Below, piece after piece: positions 36,739-45,472 of a stretch of 64,000 bases of DNA. Both the position numbers and the translations under genes were made by a program. Source of the stretch: Streptomyces sp. NRRL B-1140 (GTDB lineage Bacteria > Actinomycetota > Actinomycetes > Streptomycetales > Streptomycetaceae); assembly GCF_001280065.1 (NCBI RefSeq), contig NZ_LGEA01000014.1, positions 124,001 to 188,000 of the forward strand. The letters are read 5' to 3'. Under the pieces are notes generated by a model, which saw nothing but the letters and a program-made list of their open reading frames with translations, had not been told where the DNA came from and did no database searches. How positions within the stretch are numbered: the stretch's first letter is position 1; every line of letters starts with the position of its first letter.

Positions 36739-37542
36739 GTGAACGACGGCGACGGAACCCTCGCGGCAGAAGCCGGGGTGAGGAAGTTCGGCCCGCTCGG
36801 CACGGCCTTGGTGATCATCCCGACCTACAACGAGGCGGAGAACATCAAGAGCATCGTCGGCCGGGTACGCGAGGCCGTCCCCGAGGCGCACGTACTCGTG
36901 GCCGACGACAACAGCCCCGACGGCACGGGCAAGCTGGCCGACGAGCTGGCCGTCGAGGACGACCAGGTCCATGTGCTGCACCGCAAGGGCAAGGAAGGCC
37001 TGGGCGCCGCCTACCTCGCGGGCTTCCGCTGGGGCTTGGAACGCGACTACGGCGTGCTGATCGAGATGGACGCCGACGGCTCCCACCAGCCCGAGGAGCT
37101 GCCTCGTCTGCTCACCGCCCTCAAGAGCGCCGACCTGGTGCTGGGCTCGCGCTGGGTGCCGGGCGGCCGCGTGGTGAACTGGCCGAAGTCCCGCGAGGTG
37201 ATCTCCCGGGGCGGCAGCCTCTACTCCCGGCTGGCGCTCGATCTGCCGCTGCGCGACATCACCGGCGGCTACCGGGCGTTCCGCCGCGAGACCCTGGAAG
37301 GCCTCGGCCTCGACGAGGTCGCCTCCCAGGGGTACTGCTTCCAGGTCGACCTCGCCCGCCGCGCCGTCAAGGCCGGCTACCACGTGATCGAGGTGCCCAT
37401 CACGTTCGTCGAGCGCGAACTCGGCGACTCCAAGATGAGCCGCGACATCCTCGTCGAGGCGCTGTGGCGCGTCACGGCGTGGGGCGTGGGGGAGCGGGTC
37501 GGCAAGATCACCGGGCGCGGCGGCACGTCCTCGAAGACCTGA
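36739..37542 (+). CDS. ppm1: Polyprenol phosphate mannose synthase (Ppm1)
   Basis: A 267-residue GT2 glycosyltransferase. IIPTYNEAENI, ADDNSPDGTG, EMDADGSHQPEELP and LGSRWVPGG are the GT-A motifs of dolichol-phosphate mannose synthases. No C-terminal membrane domain is present, so it is a soluble or peripheral Dpm1-type enzyme. It makes polyprenol-P-mannose for protein O-mannosylation; the S. coelicolor orthologue (SCO1423 from memory) is needed for phi-C31 infection. The GTG start has AAGGGG upstream. Confidence 0.92.
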   Translation: MNDGDGTLAAEAGVRKFGPLGTALVIIPTYNEAENIKSIVGRVREAVPEAHVLVADDNSPDGTGKLADELAVEDDQVHVLHRKGKEGLGAAYLAGFRWGLERDYGVLIEMDADGSHQPEELPRLLTALKSADLVLGSRWVPGGRVVNWPKSREVISRGGSLYSRLALDLPLRDITGGYRAFRRETLEGLGLDEVASQGYCFQVDLARRAVKAGYHVIEVPITFVERELGDSKMSRDILVEALWRVTAWGVGERVGKITGRGGTSSKT

Positions 37543-37630
37543 GAGCGTGCCGCTCGCCGGGCGGTCGCTCACAGAAACAGCTGATGGCGGCCTTATCCCG
37601 CGCTGAGCCGGGGCCAGGCACACTGGAGGC

Positions 37631-38206
37631 ATGACGACTGGCGCTCAGACCCCGCTGTCCCCTGCCCGGCCCAAGCGCTCCCGGCTGCGTACGTTCCTGC
37701 CGCTGGGCGTCGCCGCGTGGCTCGTGCTGGAGATCTGGCTGCTCACCCTGGTCGCGGGCGCGAGCAGTGGGCTGGTGGTCTTCCTCGTTCTGCTCGCGGG
37801 GCTCGTCCTGGGCTCGGTCGTCATCAAGCGGGCCGGACGGCGGGCCTTCCGCAAGCTCTCCGAGGCGGTGCAACAGCAGCAGAGCGGTGCGGTGCCCGAA
37901 GCGGGCCGTTCCAGCAGCGAGGGCAACGGCCTGATGATGCTGGGCGGCCTGCTCCTCATGATCCCCGGCCTGGTGTCGGACGCGGCGGGCCTGCTCCTGC
38001 TGCTGCCGCCGGTGCAGAAGATCGTGAGCCGCTCTGCGGAGCGCACCTTCGAGCGCAAACTCCGGGAAGCCGGCGCGGGCGGTCTGGGCGGTGCCTTCCA
38101 GCAGGCCCGTATGCACCGCCCCGACGGCAAGGTCGTCCAGGGCGAGGTCATCAAGGAGGAGCCGGGGGACGCCCCGCAGCCGCCGCGCCCGCCGCTGACG
38201 CACTGA
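37631..38206 (+). CDS. fxsA: FxsA family membrane protein
   Basis: A 191-residue protein with a variable N-terminus, three or four membrane segments (about 23-65 and 98-125), the GGLLLMIPGLVSDAAGLLLLLPPVQ signature of FxsA, and a charged cytosolic tail. E. coli FxsA moderates phage F exclusion; the role here is unknown. GGAGG precedes the ATG. It follows ppm1 by 88 bases and may be co-transcribed with it. Confidence 0.88.
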   Translation: MTTGAQTPLSPARPKRSRLRTFLPLGVAAWLVLEIWLLTLVAGASSGLVVFLVLLAGLVLGSVVIKRAGRRAFRKLSEAVQQQQSGAVPEAGRSSSEGNGLMMLGGLLLMIPGLVSDAAGLLLLLPPVQKIVSRSAERTFERKLREAGAGGLGGAFQQARMHRPDGKVVQGEVIKEEPGDAPQPPRPPLTH

Positions 38207-38274
38207 GCGCTTCCGGCCGGGAAGCGCGGAGCCGAGTGGGCGTTCCCCGGCCCGCGCGCCCGGGTGCCGGACAC

Positions 38275-38325
38275 GCACGAGACCGCGGGCACCGTACCTC
38301 ACGTACGGCGCCCGCGGTCTCGTGC
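38275..38325. terminator. Bidirectional terminator between fxsA and rbpA
   Basis: GCACGAGACCGCGGGC (38275-38290) and GCCCGCGGTCTCGTGC (38310-38325) are a perfect 16-bp inverted repeat. Within the loop CCGTAC and GTACGG pair again. It lies between convergent genes. Confidence 0.85.
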
Positions 38326-38356
38326 TGCGCTGTTGTTCGGGCCAGGCCCTGGGGGA

Positions 38357-38731
38357 CTAGGCCGACTTGCGGCTGTCACGGGGATGAACAGCGATGTTCA
38401 TCGCTCCCGAACGCAGAACCGCCAGGCGCTCCTCGAGGACCTCTTCGAGTTCCTCACGGGTGCGCCGCTCCATCAGCATGTCCCAGTGCGTACGCGCGGG
38501 CTTGCCCTTCTTCTCTTCAGGGACATCGCCGTCCACGAGGAGTGCCTGGGCCCCACAGACCTTGCACTCCCACTCCGGCGGGATCTCCGCCTCGACCGAG
38601 AAGGGCATCTCGAACCGGTGCCCCTTCTCGCATGCGTACTCCACGGCCTGGCGCGGGGCCAGGTCGATGCCGCGGTCCGTCTCGTAGCTGGTCACCACGA
38701 GGCGCGTGCCGCGAAGAGCTCGCTCACTCAT
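38357..38731 (-). CDS. rbpA: RNA polymerase-binding protein RbpA
   Basis: A 124-residue RbpA: the N-terminal tail SERALRGTRLVVTSYETDRGIDLAPRQ (with its conserved ARQ-type region), the zinc-ribbon-like core with CEKGH and WECKVCGAQALL, the basic linker, and the C-terminal sigma-interaction helix (WDMLMERRTREELEEVLEERLAVLR). It binds sigma HrdB and RNA polymerase and stabilises open complexes. A sigma-R promoter lies 62-87 bases upstream, consistent with induction by thiol oxidation. Confidence 0.97.
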   Translation of the reverse strand: MSERALRGTRLVVTSYETDRGIDLAPRQAVEYACEKGHRFEMPFSVEAEIPPEWECKVCGAQALLVDGDVPEEKKGKPARTHWDMLMERRTREELEEVLEERLAVLRSGAMNIAVHPRDSRKSA

Positions 38732-38792
38732 GAATCGTGCCTCCCGGGCTTGTCGCCCACAGGACAGGTGTCGCTGTCGTCGTCATCCGGTC

Positions 38793-38818
38793 AACGTCCG
38801 GTCGGCAATAAAGATTCC
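38793..38818 (-). promoter_or_regulatory. Sigma-R promoter of rbpA
   Basis: The minus strand reads GGAAT at 38818-38814, 18 bases, then GTT at 38795-38793. This is the exact GGAAT-N18-GTT pattern of Streptomyces sigma-R promoters, and rbpA is a known member of that regulon. Confidence 0.85.
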
Positions 38819-38840
38819 CGTTCCGGGTCCCGTTCCGGGT
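38817..38840. repeat. Perfect 12-bp tandem repeat behind the rbpA promoter
   Basis: CCCGTTCCGGGT occurs twice in immediate succession (38817-38828, 38829-38840). On the minus strand each unit reads ACCCGGAACGGG, itself partly palindromic. The repeat abuts and slightly overlaps the sigma-R -35 element. Confidence 0.7.
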
Positions 38841-38997
38841 CATGCGTCGCCGTCGTAGCCGCCCTTGTTGTACCCACCAGCGCCCGGTTTGTCACATCTG
38901 ATAACAGATATAACCCAGCGTTTCGGCATCTTTGACGCGCAGTAACGGTACGCCTGGCAGGCCAAACGCGTACACTACAGCCCTTTCGCTCCGAGTG

Positions 38998-40344
38998 CTA
39001 AATCCGGTCAGGAACCGGATTCCCCGCTTCGCCGATCGCACGCCGTACCGGGACCCGGGAGAGCAGGGCGAACCCGAGGACGAAGAAGGCCACCAGCGAG
39101 ATGATCGCGTCCCGGTAGCTCCCCGTCAGTTGGTAGGTCACTCCGAACAGCAGCGGCCCGAGCCAGCTCATGCCGCGGTCGCTCATCTCGTACGCCGAGA
39201 AGTATTCGGCCTCTTTGCCCGGCGGGATCAGATGGGAGAACAGGGACCGGGACAGCGCCTGGCTGCCGCCGAGGACCAGGCCGATCCCGCCGGCCAGGAC
39301 GAAGAACCACACCGGCGCCCCGGCCGGCAGGAAGTACCCGGCCGCCAGTGTCACCGTCCAGGCGACCAGCGAGCCCTGGATCGTGCGCTTGGCCCCGTAC
39401 ACCCGGGCCAGCCGGCCCATGGCCAGCGCGCCCGCCACCGCCAGCACCTGCACCAGCAGGACGGCGCCGATGAGCGTGGACTGCCCGAGGCCCAGTTCCT
39501 CGGAACCGTAGACCGAGGCCTGGGAGATCACCGTCTGGATGCCGTCGTTGTAGACGAGGTACGCGAGCAGGAAGGCGAGCGTCAGCGGATGGCGGCGCAT
39601 GTCGCGGACGGTCGCCGCCAGCTGCCGGAAGCCGGGGAGGGACGCCTCCCGCCCGCCGGTCGCGCGATCGCGCAACCGGCGCAGCGGGACGATGGCGAAC
39701 GCACCCCACCACAGGCCGGCCGACGCCAGGCAGATGCGGACCGCCGTGCTCTCGGTGAGGCCGAAGTCGTCGTGCCCGGAGTAGAGGACCAGGTTCGCGA
39801 CGAGGACCAGCGAGCCCGCCGCGTAGCCGAAGGCCCAGCCGCGGGAGGACACCGCGTCCCGCTGCTCGGGCGAGGCGATCTGCGGCAGGTAGGAGTTGTA
39901 GAGCATCATCGCCACGGACTGCGCGGCGTTGGCGACCACCAGCAGGGCACCGCCCAGCAGATAGCGGTCGCCGTCCAGGAGGAACATGGCCGCCGTGGCC
40001 GTGGCGCCGGTGTAGGCGGCGGCCGCGAGGAGGGGCTTCTTGCGTCCGCTGCGGTCGGCCGCGGCGCCGACCAGCGGCATCACCAGGACGGCCACGATCA
40101 CCGACAGGGACACCGAGTACGCGAAGAAGGACCCGGCCCGCACCGGGATGCCCAGGGGGTGGACGTAACCGCCGGCGTCCGCCGCCGACTCGGCGACCGA
40201 GGTCAGGTAAGGACCGAGGAACACGGTGAGCACGCTCGTCGAGTAGACGGAGCAGGCCCAGTCGTAGAAGTACCAGCCGCGCTGTTCGCGTCTCAGCTCC
40301 GCGGCCCCGTCGGCCGGTGGTGTCCGCACGGTGTCGTCGCCCAC
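38998..40344 (-). CDS. UMF1 family MFS transporter
   Basis: A 448-residue membrane protein of the UMF1 (Atg22/YxiO-like) branch of the MFS, with the typical GWYFYDWACSVYSTSVLTVFLGPYL N-terminus and GAAADRSGRKKPLL loop. Some relatives export amino acids from vacuoles in yeast; bacterial substrates are not known. GTG start. It is upstream of and co-oriented with rbpA but separated by 266 bases that contain the rbpA promoter. Confidence 0.85.
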   Translation of the reverse strand: MGDDTVRTPPADGAAELRREQRGWYFYDWACSVYSTSVLTVFLGPYLTSVAESAADAGGYVHPLGIPVRAGSFFAYSVSLSVIVAVLVMPLVGAAADRSGRKKPLLAAAAYTGATATAAMFLLDGDRYLLGGALLVVANAAQSVAMMLYNSYLPQIASPEQRDAVSSRGWAFGYAAGSLVLVANLVLYSGHDDFGLTESTAVRICLASAGLWWGAFAIVPLRRLRDRATGGREASLPGFRQLAATVRDMRRHPLTLAFLLAYLVYNDGIQTVISQASVYGSEELGLGQSTLIGAVLLVQVLAVAGALAMGRLARVYGAKRTIQGSLVAWTVTLAAGYFLPAGAPVWFFVLAGGIGLVLGGSQALSRSLFSHLIPPGKEAEYFSAYEMSDRGMSWLGPLLFGVTYQLTGSYRDAIISLVAFFVLGFALLSRVPVRRAIGEAGNPVPDRI

Positions 40345-40392
40345 CCGTGCCCTCGCTTCCCCGTGAACGCGCGGAGGAAGGGGCCCGGGGTC

Positions 40393-41160
40393 TCACACCC
40401 AGATGCCACGGTCCTCCATGACCTTGCGCAGTGTGTCGATGTGATCGGTCATGATGCCATCCACGCCCAGGTCGAGGAGCCGGTGCATCGTGCCTGCGTC
40501 GTTGACGGTCCACACGTGCACCTGCAGCCCGCGTGCGTGGGCGGTCTGCAGGAAGCGCCGGTCCACGACCTGGATGCCGGACTGGATCTCGGGGACCTGC
40601 GCCGCCACCGCCGAGCGGCGCACCGCGGCCGGCAGCCCCCAGGAGCGCAGCCGCAGGTTGAGCACGCCCCGGGTGCCGTACGACGTGGCCAGGCGCGGAC
40701 CGGCCAGCCGCTGGGCGCGCACCACCCGCGCGTCGGAGAAAGAGCCGAGACACACCCGGTCCCAGGAGTCCGTCCGCCCGAGCAGACCGAGGAAGGGCAG
40801 CAGGGCGCCCTCCGCCTTGACGTCCACGTTCCAGCGCACGTCGGGGAAGGTCTCCAGGAGCTCCTCGAAGAGGGGGAGCGGCTCCCGGCCCGCCACCCGG
40901 GCCTGCCGCACCTCGAGCCACGGCAGGTCGGCGATCCGGCCGCGGCCGTCCGTCACCCGGTCGAGCGTCGCGTCGTGGAAGGCGACGAGCTTGCCGTCCG
41001 AGGTGGTGTGGACGTCGGTCTCGATGTACCGGTAACCCGCTTCGACGGCGCGCCGGAACTGCCGCACGGTGTTCTCCAGCCCGTCCGCGGCGCCGCCCCG
41101 GTGGGCGAAGGCGATCGGACCGGGATGGTCGAGGTAGGGATGGCGTATCCGCGGGGTCAC
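40393..41160 (-). CDS. Glycerophosphodiester phosphodiesterase
   Basis: A 255-residue GDPD TIM barrel with the metal and catalytic residues in AHRGGAADGLENT, YIETDVHTTSDG and FHDATLDRVTDG, and the closing VDGIMTDHIDTL. It splits glycerophosphodiesters to glycerol-3-phosphate and an alcohol. No signal peptide, so cytosolic. The GTG at 41160 overlaps the upstream yczE-like stop by 4 bases, giving a two-gene operon. Confidence 0.92.
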   Translation of the reverse strand: MTPRIRHPYLDHPGPIAFAHRGGAADGLENTVRQFRRAVEAGYRYIETDVHTTSDGKLVAFHDATLDRVTDGRGRIADLPWLEVRQARVAGREPLPLFEELLETFPDVRWNVDVKAEGALLPFLGLLGRTDSWDRVCLGSFSDARVVRAQRLAGPRLATSYGTRGVLNLRLRSWGLPAAVRRSAVAAQVPEIQSGIQVVDRRFLQTAHARGLQVHVWTVNDAGTMHRLLDLGVDGIMTDHIDTLRKVMEDRGIWV

Positions 41161-41810
41161 GAACGCAGTATCGCCCCTCGGGGTCGACCGGTGGCAACGG
41201 CCGTGCTGCCGCCGGATGCCGTGGGGACGGCGAACACCCGCAGGAACATCTGGGCGAGCGGGCCGATCGCCAGGGCGTACAGGAGGGTGCCGATGCCGAC
41301 GGTGCCGCCCAGGGCGAAGCCGGTCGCCACGACCGTGAGCTCGATACCGGTGCGGACCAGGCGGATCGAGACGCCCGTGAGCTGGTGCAGCCCCGTCATG
41401 AGCCCGTCGCGCGGGCCCGGTCCGAAGCGGGCCGCGATGTACAGGCCGGTCGCGGCGCCGTTCAGGACGATTCCCCCCGTCATCAGCGCGATGCGCGTCG
41501 CCGGCCCGTGCGCGTCGGGCATCAGCGCCAGTGTCGCGTCCATCGCCATGCCGATGACCAGCACGTTGGAGATCGTGCCCAGGCCCGGCCGTTGCCGCAG
41601 CGGAATCCACGCGAGCAGCACCGCCGCGCCGACCAGGGTCAGCACGACACCGATCGACAGGCCGGTGCGCTCGGAGAGACCCTGGTGCAGCACGTTCCAC
41701 GGCTCAAGGCCGAGCCCCGACCGGACGAGCAGCGCCGAACTCGCGCCGTAGAGCGCGAGACCCGCGTAGAGCTGGACGAGCCGACGGGCGAGGCGCCCCT
41801 GCGTGGCCAT
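41157..41810 (-). CDS. YczE-like integral membrane protein
   Basis: A 217-residue protein with five or six membrane helices, related to YczE/YitT (formerly DUF161). GLGLEPWNVLHQGLSERTGLSIG and GPGPRDGLMTGLHQLTGVS are duplicated motifs of the family. It is divergent from a MocR-type regulator at 41910, the known YczR/YczE pairing. Function undefined; a transport role is suspected. Confidence 0.82.
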   Translation of the reverse strand: MATQGRLARRLVQLYAGLALYGASSALLVRSGLGLEPWNVLHQGLSERTGLSIGVVLTLVGAAVLLAWIPLRQRPGLGTISNVLVIGMAMDATLALMPDAHGPATRIALMTGGIVLNGAATGLYIAARFGPGPRDGLMTGLHQLTGVSIRLVRTGIELTVVATGFALGGTVGIGTLLYALAIGPLAQMFLRVFAVPTASGGSTAVATGRPRGAILRS

Positions 41811-41859
41811 GTTGTGCCCCCAGTGGTGGTAGTGGACTGCTGCATGACACCCTGTGGCT

Positions 41860-41878
41860 TGGATGGAGAGGCCATCCA
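41860..41878. promoter_or_regulatory. Palindrome between yczE-like and MocR-type genes
   Basis: TGGATGG (41860-41866) and CCATCCA (41872-41878) form a perfect 7-bp inverted repeat with a 5-base spacer in the 99-base divergent gap, the expected place for a MocR operator. Confidence 0.6.
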
Positions 41879-41909
41879 TGGCCAATCTGGGGAAGGTGGA
41901 CTGATTTCG

Positions 41910-43409
41910 ATGGCGGAATGGACCTCGGCCGTGGGTGCGGCACAGCTCGCGCGGCTCCTCAGCTCGCAGCAGGAACGTCCGGCGGGACCGGGAACGCGTC
42001 GGCCGCCGGCCTACCGCGCGCTCGCCGACGGCATTCGTCTGCTGGTACTCGAGGGCCGCGTCCCGGTGGCGGCCCGGCTGCCCGCCGAACGCGAACTCGC
42101 GCTCTCCTTGTCCGTCAGCCGCACGACGGTCGCCGCCGCGTACGAGGCGCTGCGCGGCGAGGGGTTCCTGGAGTCCCGGCGCGGTGCGGGGAGCTGGACC
42201 GCCGTCCCGGCCGGGAACCCGCTGCCCGCGCGCGGTCTCGAGCCCCTGCCACCGGAGGCCCTCGGCTCCCTGATCGACCTCGGCTGCGCCGCGCTCCCCG
42301 CTCCCGAGCCCTGGCTCACCCGGGCCGTTCAGGGCGCCCTGGAGGAATTGCCGCCCTACGCGCACACGCACGGCGACTATCCCGCCGGTCTGCCCGCGCT
42401 GCGGGCGATGATCGCCGAGCGCTACACCGCCCGCGGGATCCCGACCATGCCCGAGCAGATCATGGTGACGACCGGCGCGATGGGCGCGATCGACGCCATC
42501 TGTCATCTGTTCGCCGGGCGGGGCGAGCGCATCGCCGTCGAGTCGCCCTCGTACGCCAACATCCTCCAGCTGATGCGGGAGGCCGGGGCCCGGCTGGTGC
42601 CCGTCGCCATGGCCGAGGGGCTCACCGGGTGGGACATGGACCGCTGGCGGCAGGTGCTGCGGGACGCCGCTCCCCGCATCGCCTACGTCGTCGCCGACTT
42701 CCACAACCCGACCGGGGCGCTCGCGGACGACGACCAGCGACGGCGGCTGGTGGACGCGGCACGGTCCGCCGGGACCGTGCTGATCGCCGACGAGACCATG
42801 AGCGAGCTGTGGCTCGATCCCGAGGTGCGGATGCCGCGGCCGGTGTGCGCGTTCGACCCGGCCGGGTCCACGGTGATCACGGTCGGGTCGGCGAGCAAGG
42901 CTTTCTGGGCCGGGATGCGGATCGGATGGGTGCGGGCCGCCCCGGACGTGATCCGCAGTCTGGTCGCCGCCCGTGCGTACGCCGATCTCGGGACGCCGGT
43001 GCTGGAGCAGCTGGCGGTGAACTGGCTCTTTGGCACCGGGGGTTGGGAGCAGGCCGTGGAGGTGCGGCGGGAGCAGGCCCGGGCGAACCGCGACGAGCTG
43101 GTGGCCGCGGTGCGGCGGGAGCTGCCCGCGTGGGAGTTCGAGGTGCCCCGGGGCGGGCTGACGCTCTGGGTGCGGACCGGTGGCCTGTCCGGGTCGCGGC
43201 TGGCCGAGGCGGGGGAGCGCGTGGGGGTGCGCGTGCCGTCCGGGCCGCGCTTCGGGGTGGACGGCGCCTTCGAGGGGTATGTGCGGCTGCCGTTCACCGT
43301 GGGCGGGGCGGTGGCCGAGGAGGCGGCCGTGCGGCTGGCCGCGGCGGCGGCACTGGTGGAGAGCGGTGCGGTGGGGAGCGCGGAGCCGCCGCGTACGTTC
43401 GTGGCGTAG
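41910..43409 (+). CDS. MocR/GntR-type PLP-dependent regulator (YczR group)
   Basis: A 499-residue fusion: a GntR winged helix (about residues 25-105, RLPAERELALSLSVSRTTVAAAYEALRGEGFLESRRGAGSW split here by length) and a fold-type I aminotransferase domain (about 130-490). The PLP lysine is Lys330 in GSASKAFWAGMRIGW, with FHNPTG and ADETMSE upstream. The family regulates by sensing PLP or an amino acid through the aminotransferase fold. Divergence from the YczE-like gene places it in the YczR group. GGAAGG precedes the ATG at 41910. Confidence 0.9.
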   Translation: MAEWTSAVGAAQLARLLSSQQERPAGPGTRRPPAYRALADGIRLLVLEGRVPVAARLPAERELALSLSVSRTTVAAAYEALRGEGFLESRRGAGSWTAVPAGNPLPARGLEPLPPEALGSLIDLGCAALPAPEPWLTRAVQGALEELPPYAHTHGDYPAGLPALRAMIAERYTARGIPTMPEQIMVTTGAMGAIDAICHLFAGRGERIAVESPSYANILQLMREAGARLVPVAMAEGLTGWDMDRWRQVLRDAAPRIAYVVADFHNPTGALADDDQRRRLVDAARSAGTVLIADETMSELWLDPEVRMPRPVCAFDPAGSTVITVGSASKAFWAGMRIGWVRAAPDVIRSLVAARAYADLGTPVLEQLAVNWLFGTGGWEQAVEVRREQARANRDELVAAVRRELPAWEFEVPRGGLTLWVRTGGLSGSRLAEAGERVGVRVPSGPRFGVDGAFEGYVRLPFTVGGAVAEEAAVRLAAAAALVESGAVGSAEPPRTFVA

Positions 43410-43485
43410 GGCGGGCCGGGCGGACGCCGCGGGCCGGGCGGCGCTGCCGGCGGACTGCGCGCCCTCGGCGGCATGCGGTCCGCGC

Positions 43486-45225
43486 CTACGTCTCCTTGGC
43501 CAGAACCGGTACCTGGTCGGGCAGCGGCTCCTGGGCGAGGGAAGGTACCGGGTCCGGGAGAGGCCCCTCGGCGCGGGGCTCCTTCGTCAGGACCGGCACC
43601 ACCTCCCGGGACTGGGCTTCCTCCGCAGGCTCCGGCACCGGTTCTTCCTCCGTCGATACCGCCGCCGCCCCGTCTTCCGGCGAGTCCTCTTCCGGGATGG
43701 TCTCGCCGTCCGCCGGGGCCGTACGCGGCGGCAGGAGGTCCAGGACCGCCTCGCAAAGGGCGTCGGGAGTGGCGTCGTCGTAGGGGTTCGGCGTGGCCGG
43801 GACCTGGAGGCGGTGGACCGGGCCCGTGCCCAGGCGGGCGTATCCGCGGCCCGGTGGGAGCTCGTCGATCAACGTGGTGTGCGGGCGCGCGCCCAGGACG
43901 GACTCGATCTGGTCCGCCGAGGCCGGGCCCAGGACCACACGGGCGCGGGTGTGCCGGCGCACCGGATCGCTCAGGGCGTCCATGCTGTCCAGCTGGTCGG
44001 CCACGACCACCGTCACGTTCGCCGGGCGGCCGTGCCGGAGGGGGACCTGGAGGAGGGACTGCGGGTCCTTGCGGCCGTCGGCGGCGGCCAGGTGGGTGAA
44101 CGCCGTCGGGCGGTCCAGGAGGATCCACAGCGGGCGCTTGGTGTCCTCGGGCGGCGGTTCGCCCGCCTGGTGCGCGAGGTTGGCGGCGATGAGGCGGCGC
44201 TCGGTCTCGGCCGCTGCCCACTCCAGACTGGCCGTGACCCCGGCCGGCCCCGCCTCGACGGCCAGGACGCCGTCCCGGCCGGTCAGGCAGGCGTACTCGC
44301 CGGTGCCCCCGCCGTCGACGATCACCACGTCGCCGTGGAGCAGGGCCTGCAGAGCGATGGAACGCAACAGTGTGGAGGTGCCGCTGCCCGGCTGGCCGAG
44401 CGCGAGCAGGTGCGGCTCCGTGGAGCGCAGGCCGGTGCGCCAGACGACCGGCGGCACGTCCCGCTGCCGCTCCCCACTGGTGACGGGAAGAGTGCGCTGG
44501 ACCCGGGTGGGGTCGGTGAAACCCAGGACGGTCTCGCCGGGGGTGGTGACGAAACGCTGGGCGGCGATGTCCACGGGCAGCGGCAGGAGCACACCGACCG
44601 TCAACTGGTTGCCCTCCTCGTCCCACGTGAAGTGGTATTCACGGCCCCGGCCGGACTTGGCCGCGAGGAGGTGCTCGATCCGGGCGCGGGCCTCGGGCTC
44701 GCCGTCGGTGAAGTACGCCGGGTAGCGCACCACCAGCTGCGAGATCCGGCCGCCGCCGTCGAAGGCGTAGGTGGGGAAGGCCTTGTCCCACGCGCCGCCG
44801 TGGGAGTACAGCGGCTCGGGGTCCTCGGCGGCGGAGAAGTACGGCACGAGTGCCTCGTACAGCGACTTCAGCCGCTGGGTCTGCGACTCGTCGGGCCCGT
44901 CCGACGCCGCCGTCGAGCGTTCCCTGCCCTGCCAGGCCGCCGCCGCCATCAGCGTGATGGCGGCGAGCAGCGGTCCGTACGGCACGAGCGCCACGACCAG
45001 GACGACGGAGGCCACCAGGAACAGCAGCGCCCCCCGTCGCTCCTTGGGGGTCTCGGTCCATCTGCGCCGCCCGGCCGCTGCCAGCCGGCGCAGACCCCGT
45101 GTGATCGTGATCAGCGGGTGGAGGACGTCGGTGGCACTGTCGGCGGCCGTCCGGGCCAGCTCCCGGCTACGGGCGAGCTGCGCGCTGCCGTTGCTCAGAA
45201 TGCGGGGGAGGGGGCGCCGGGCCAC
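43486..45225 (-). CDS. FtsK/TraB-like protein with altered Walker A
   Basis: A 579-residue protein: a basic N-terminus, two membrane segments (about 65-100), a middle region, a P-loop domain and a Pro/Glu-rich tail (from about 500). The nucleotide loop reads GQPGSGTSTLLRS: the Walker A lysine is replaced by Thr283. DVVIVDGGG and PLWILLDRP are the strands where Walker B would lie. It resembles FtsK/SpoIIIE and Streptomyces TraB ATPases but probably does not hydrolyse ATP normally. The GTG at 45225 follows GGAGG closely. A 64-residue membrane protein precedes it in the same direction. Confidence 0.75.
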   Translation of the reverse strand: MARRPLPRILSNGSAQLARSRELARTAADSATDVLHPLITITRGLRRLAAAGRRRWTETPKERRGALLFLVASVVLVVALVPYGPLLAAITLMAAAAWQGRERSTAASDGPDESQTQRLKSLYEALVPYFSAAEDPEPLYSHGGAWDKAFPTYAFDGGGRISQLVVRYPAYFTDGEPEARARIEHLLAAKSGRGREYHFTWDEEGNQLTVGVLLPLPVDIAAQRFVTTPGETVLGFTDPTRVQRTLPVTSGERQRDVPPVVWRTGLRSTEPHLLALGQPGSGTSTLLRSIALQALLHGDVVIVDGGGTGEYACLTGRDGVLAVEAGPAGVTASLEWAAAETERRLIAANLAHQAGEPPPEDTKRPLWILLDRPTAFTHLAAADGRKDPQSLLQVPLRHGRPANVTVVVADQLDSMDALSDPVRRHTRARVVLGPASADQIESVLGARPHTTLIDELPPGRGYARLGTGPVHRLQVPATPNPYDDATPDALCEAVLDLLPPRTAPADGETIPEEDSPEDGAAAVSTEEEPVPEPAEEAQSREVVPVLTKEPRAEGPLPDPVPSLAQEPLPDQVPVLAKET

Positions 45226-45277
45226 TGCTGCCTCCAGAGAGTGCGGACGGGCGGGAAGCGTGCGGGGATCGGGGGCG

Positions 45278-45472
45278 TCAGAACTTGATGCCGCCGAGGA
45301 GGCTCGCCAGGCTTTCGCCGCCCGCCTTGATGCTCGGGGCGATGGCGGTGCTCGCCAGGTAGAAGCCGAACAGCATGGCGACCACGGCATGCGACGCCTT
45401 CAGCCCGTCCTTGCGGAAGAAGATGAAGACGACGATGCCGAGCAGGACCACGCCTGAGATGGAGAGGATCAT
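45278..45472 (-). CDS. Small membrane protein upstream of the FtsK/TraB-like gene
   Basis: A 64-residue protein with two hydrophobic segments, LSISGVVLLGIVVFIFF and HAVVAMLFGFYLAST, and a Gly-rich tail. AGGAGATCTCAA precedes the ATG. It lies 52 bases before the FtsK/TraB-like gene; similar small membrane proteins accompany TraB-like genes on Streptomyces mobile elements. Function unknown. Confidence 0.75.
   Translation of the reverse strand: MILSISGVVLLGIVVFIFFRKDGLKASHAVVAMLFGFYLASTAIAPSIKAGGESLASLLGGIKF

Noticed and set aside
38932..41751. 939-codon + strand frame over UMF1 and GDPD genes
   Set aside because: Shadow of minus-strand genes with clear families; no domain in its translation.
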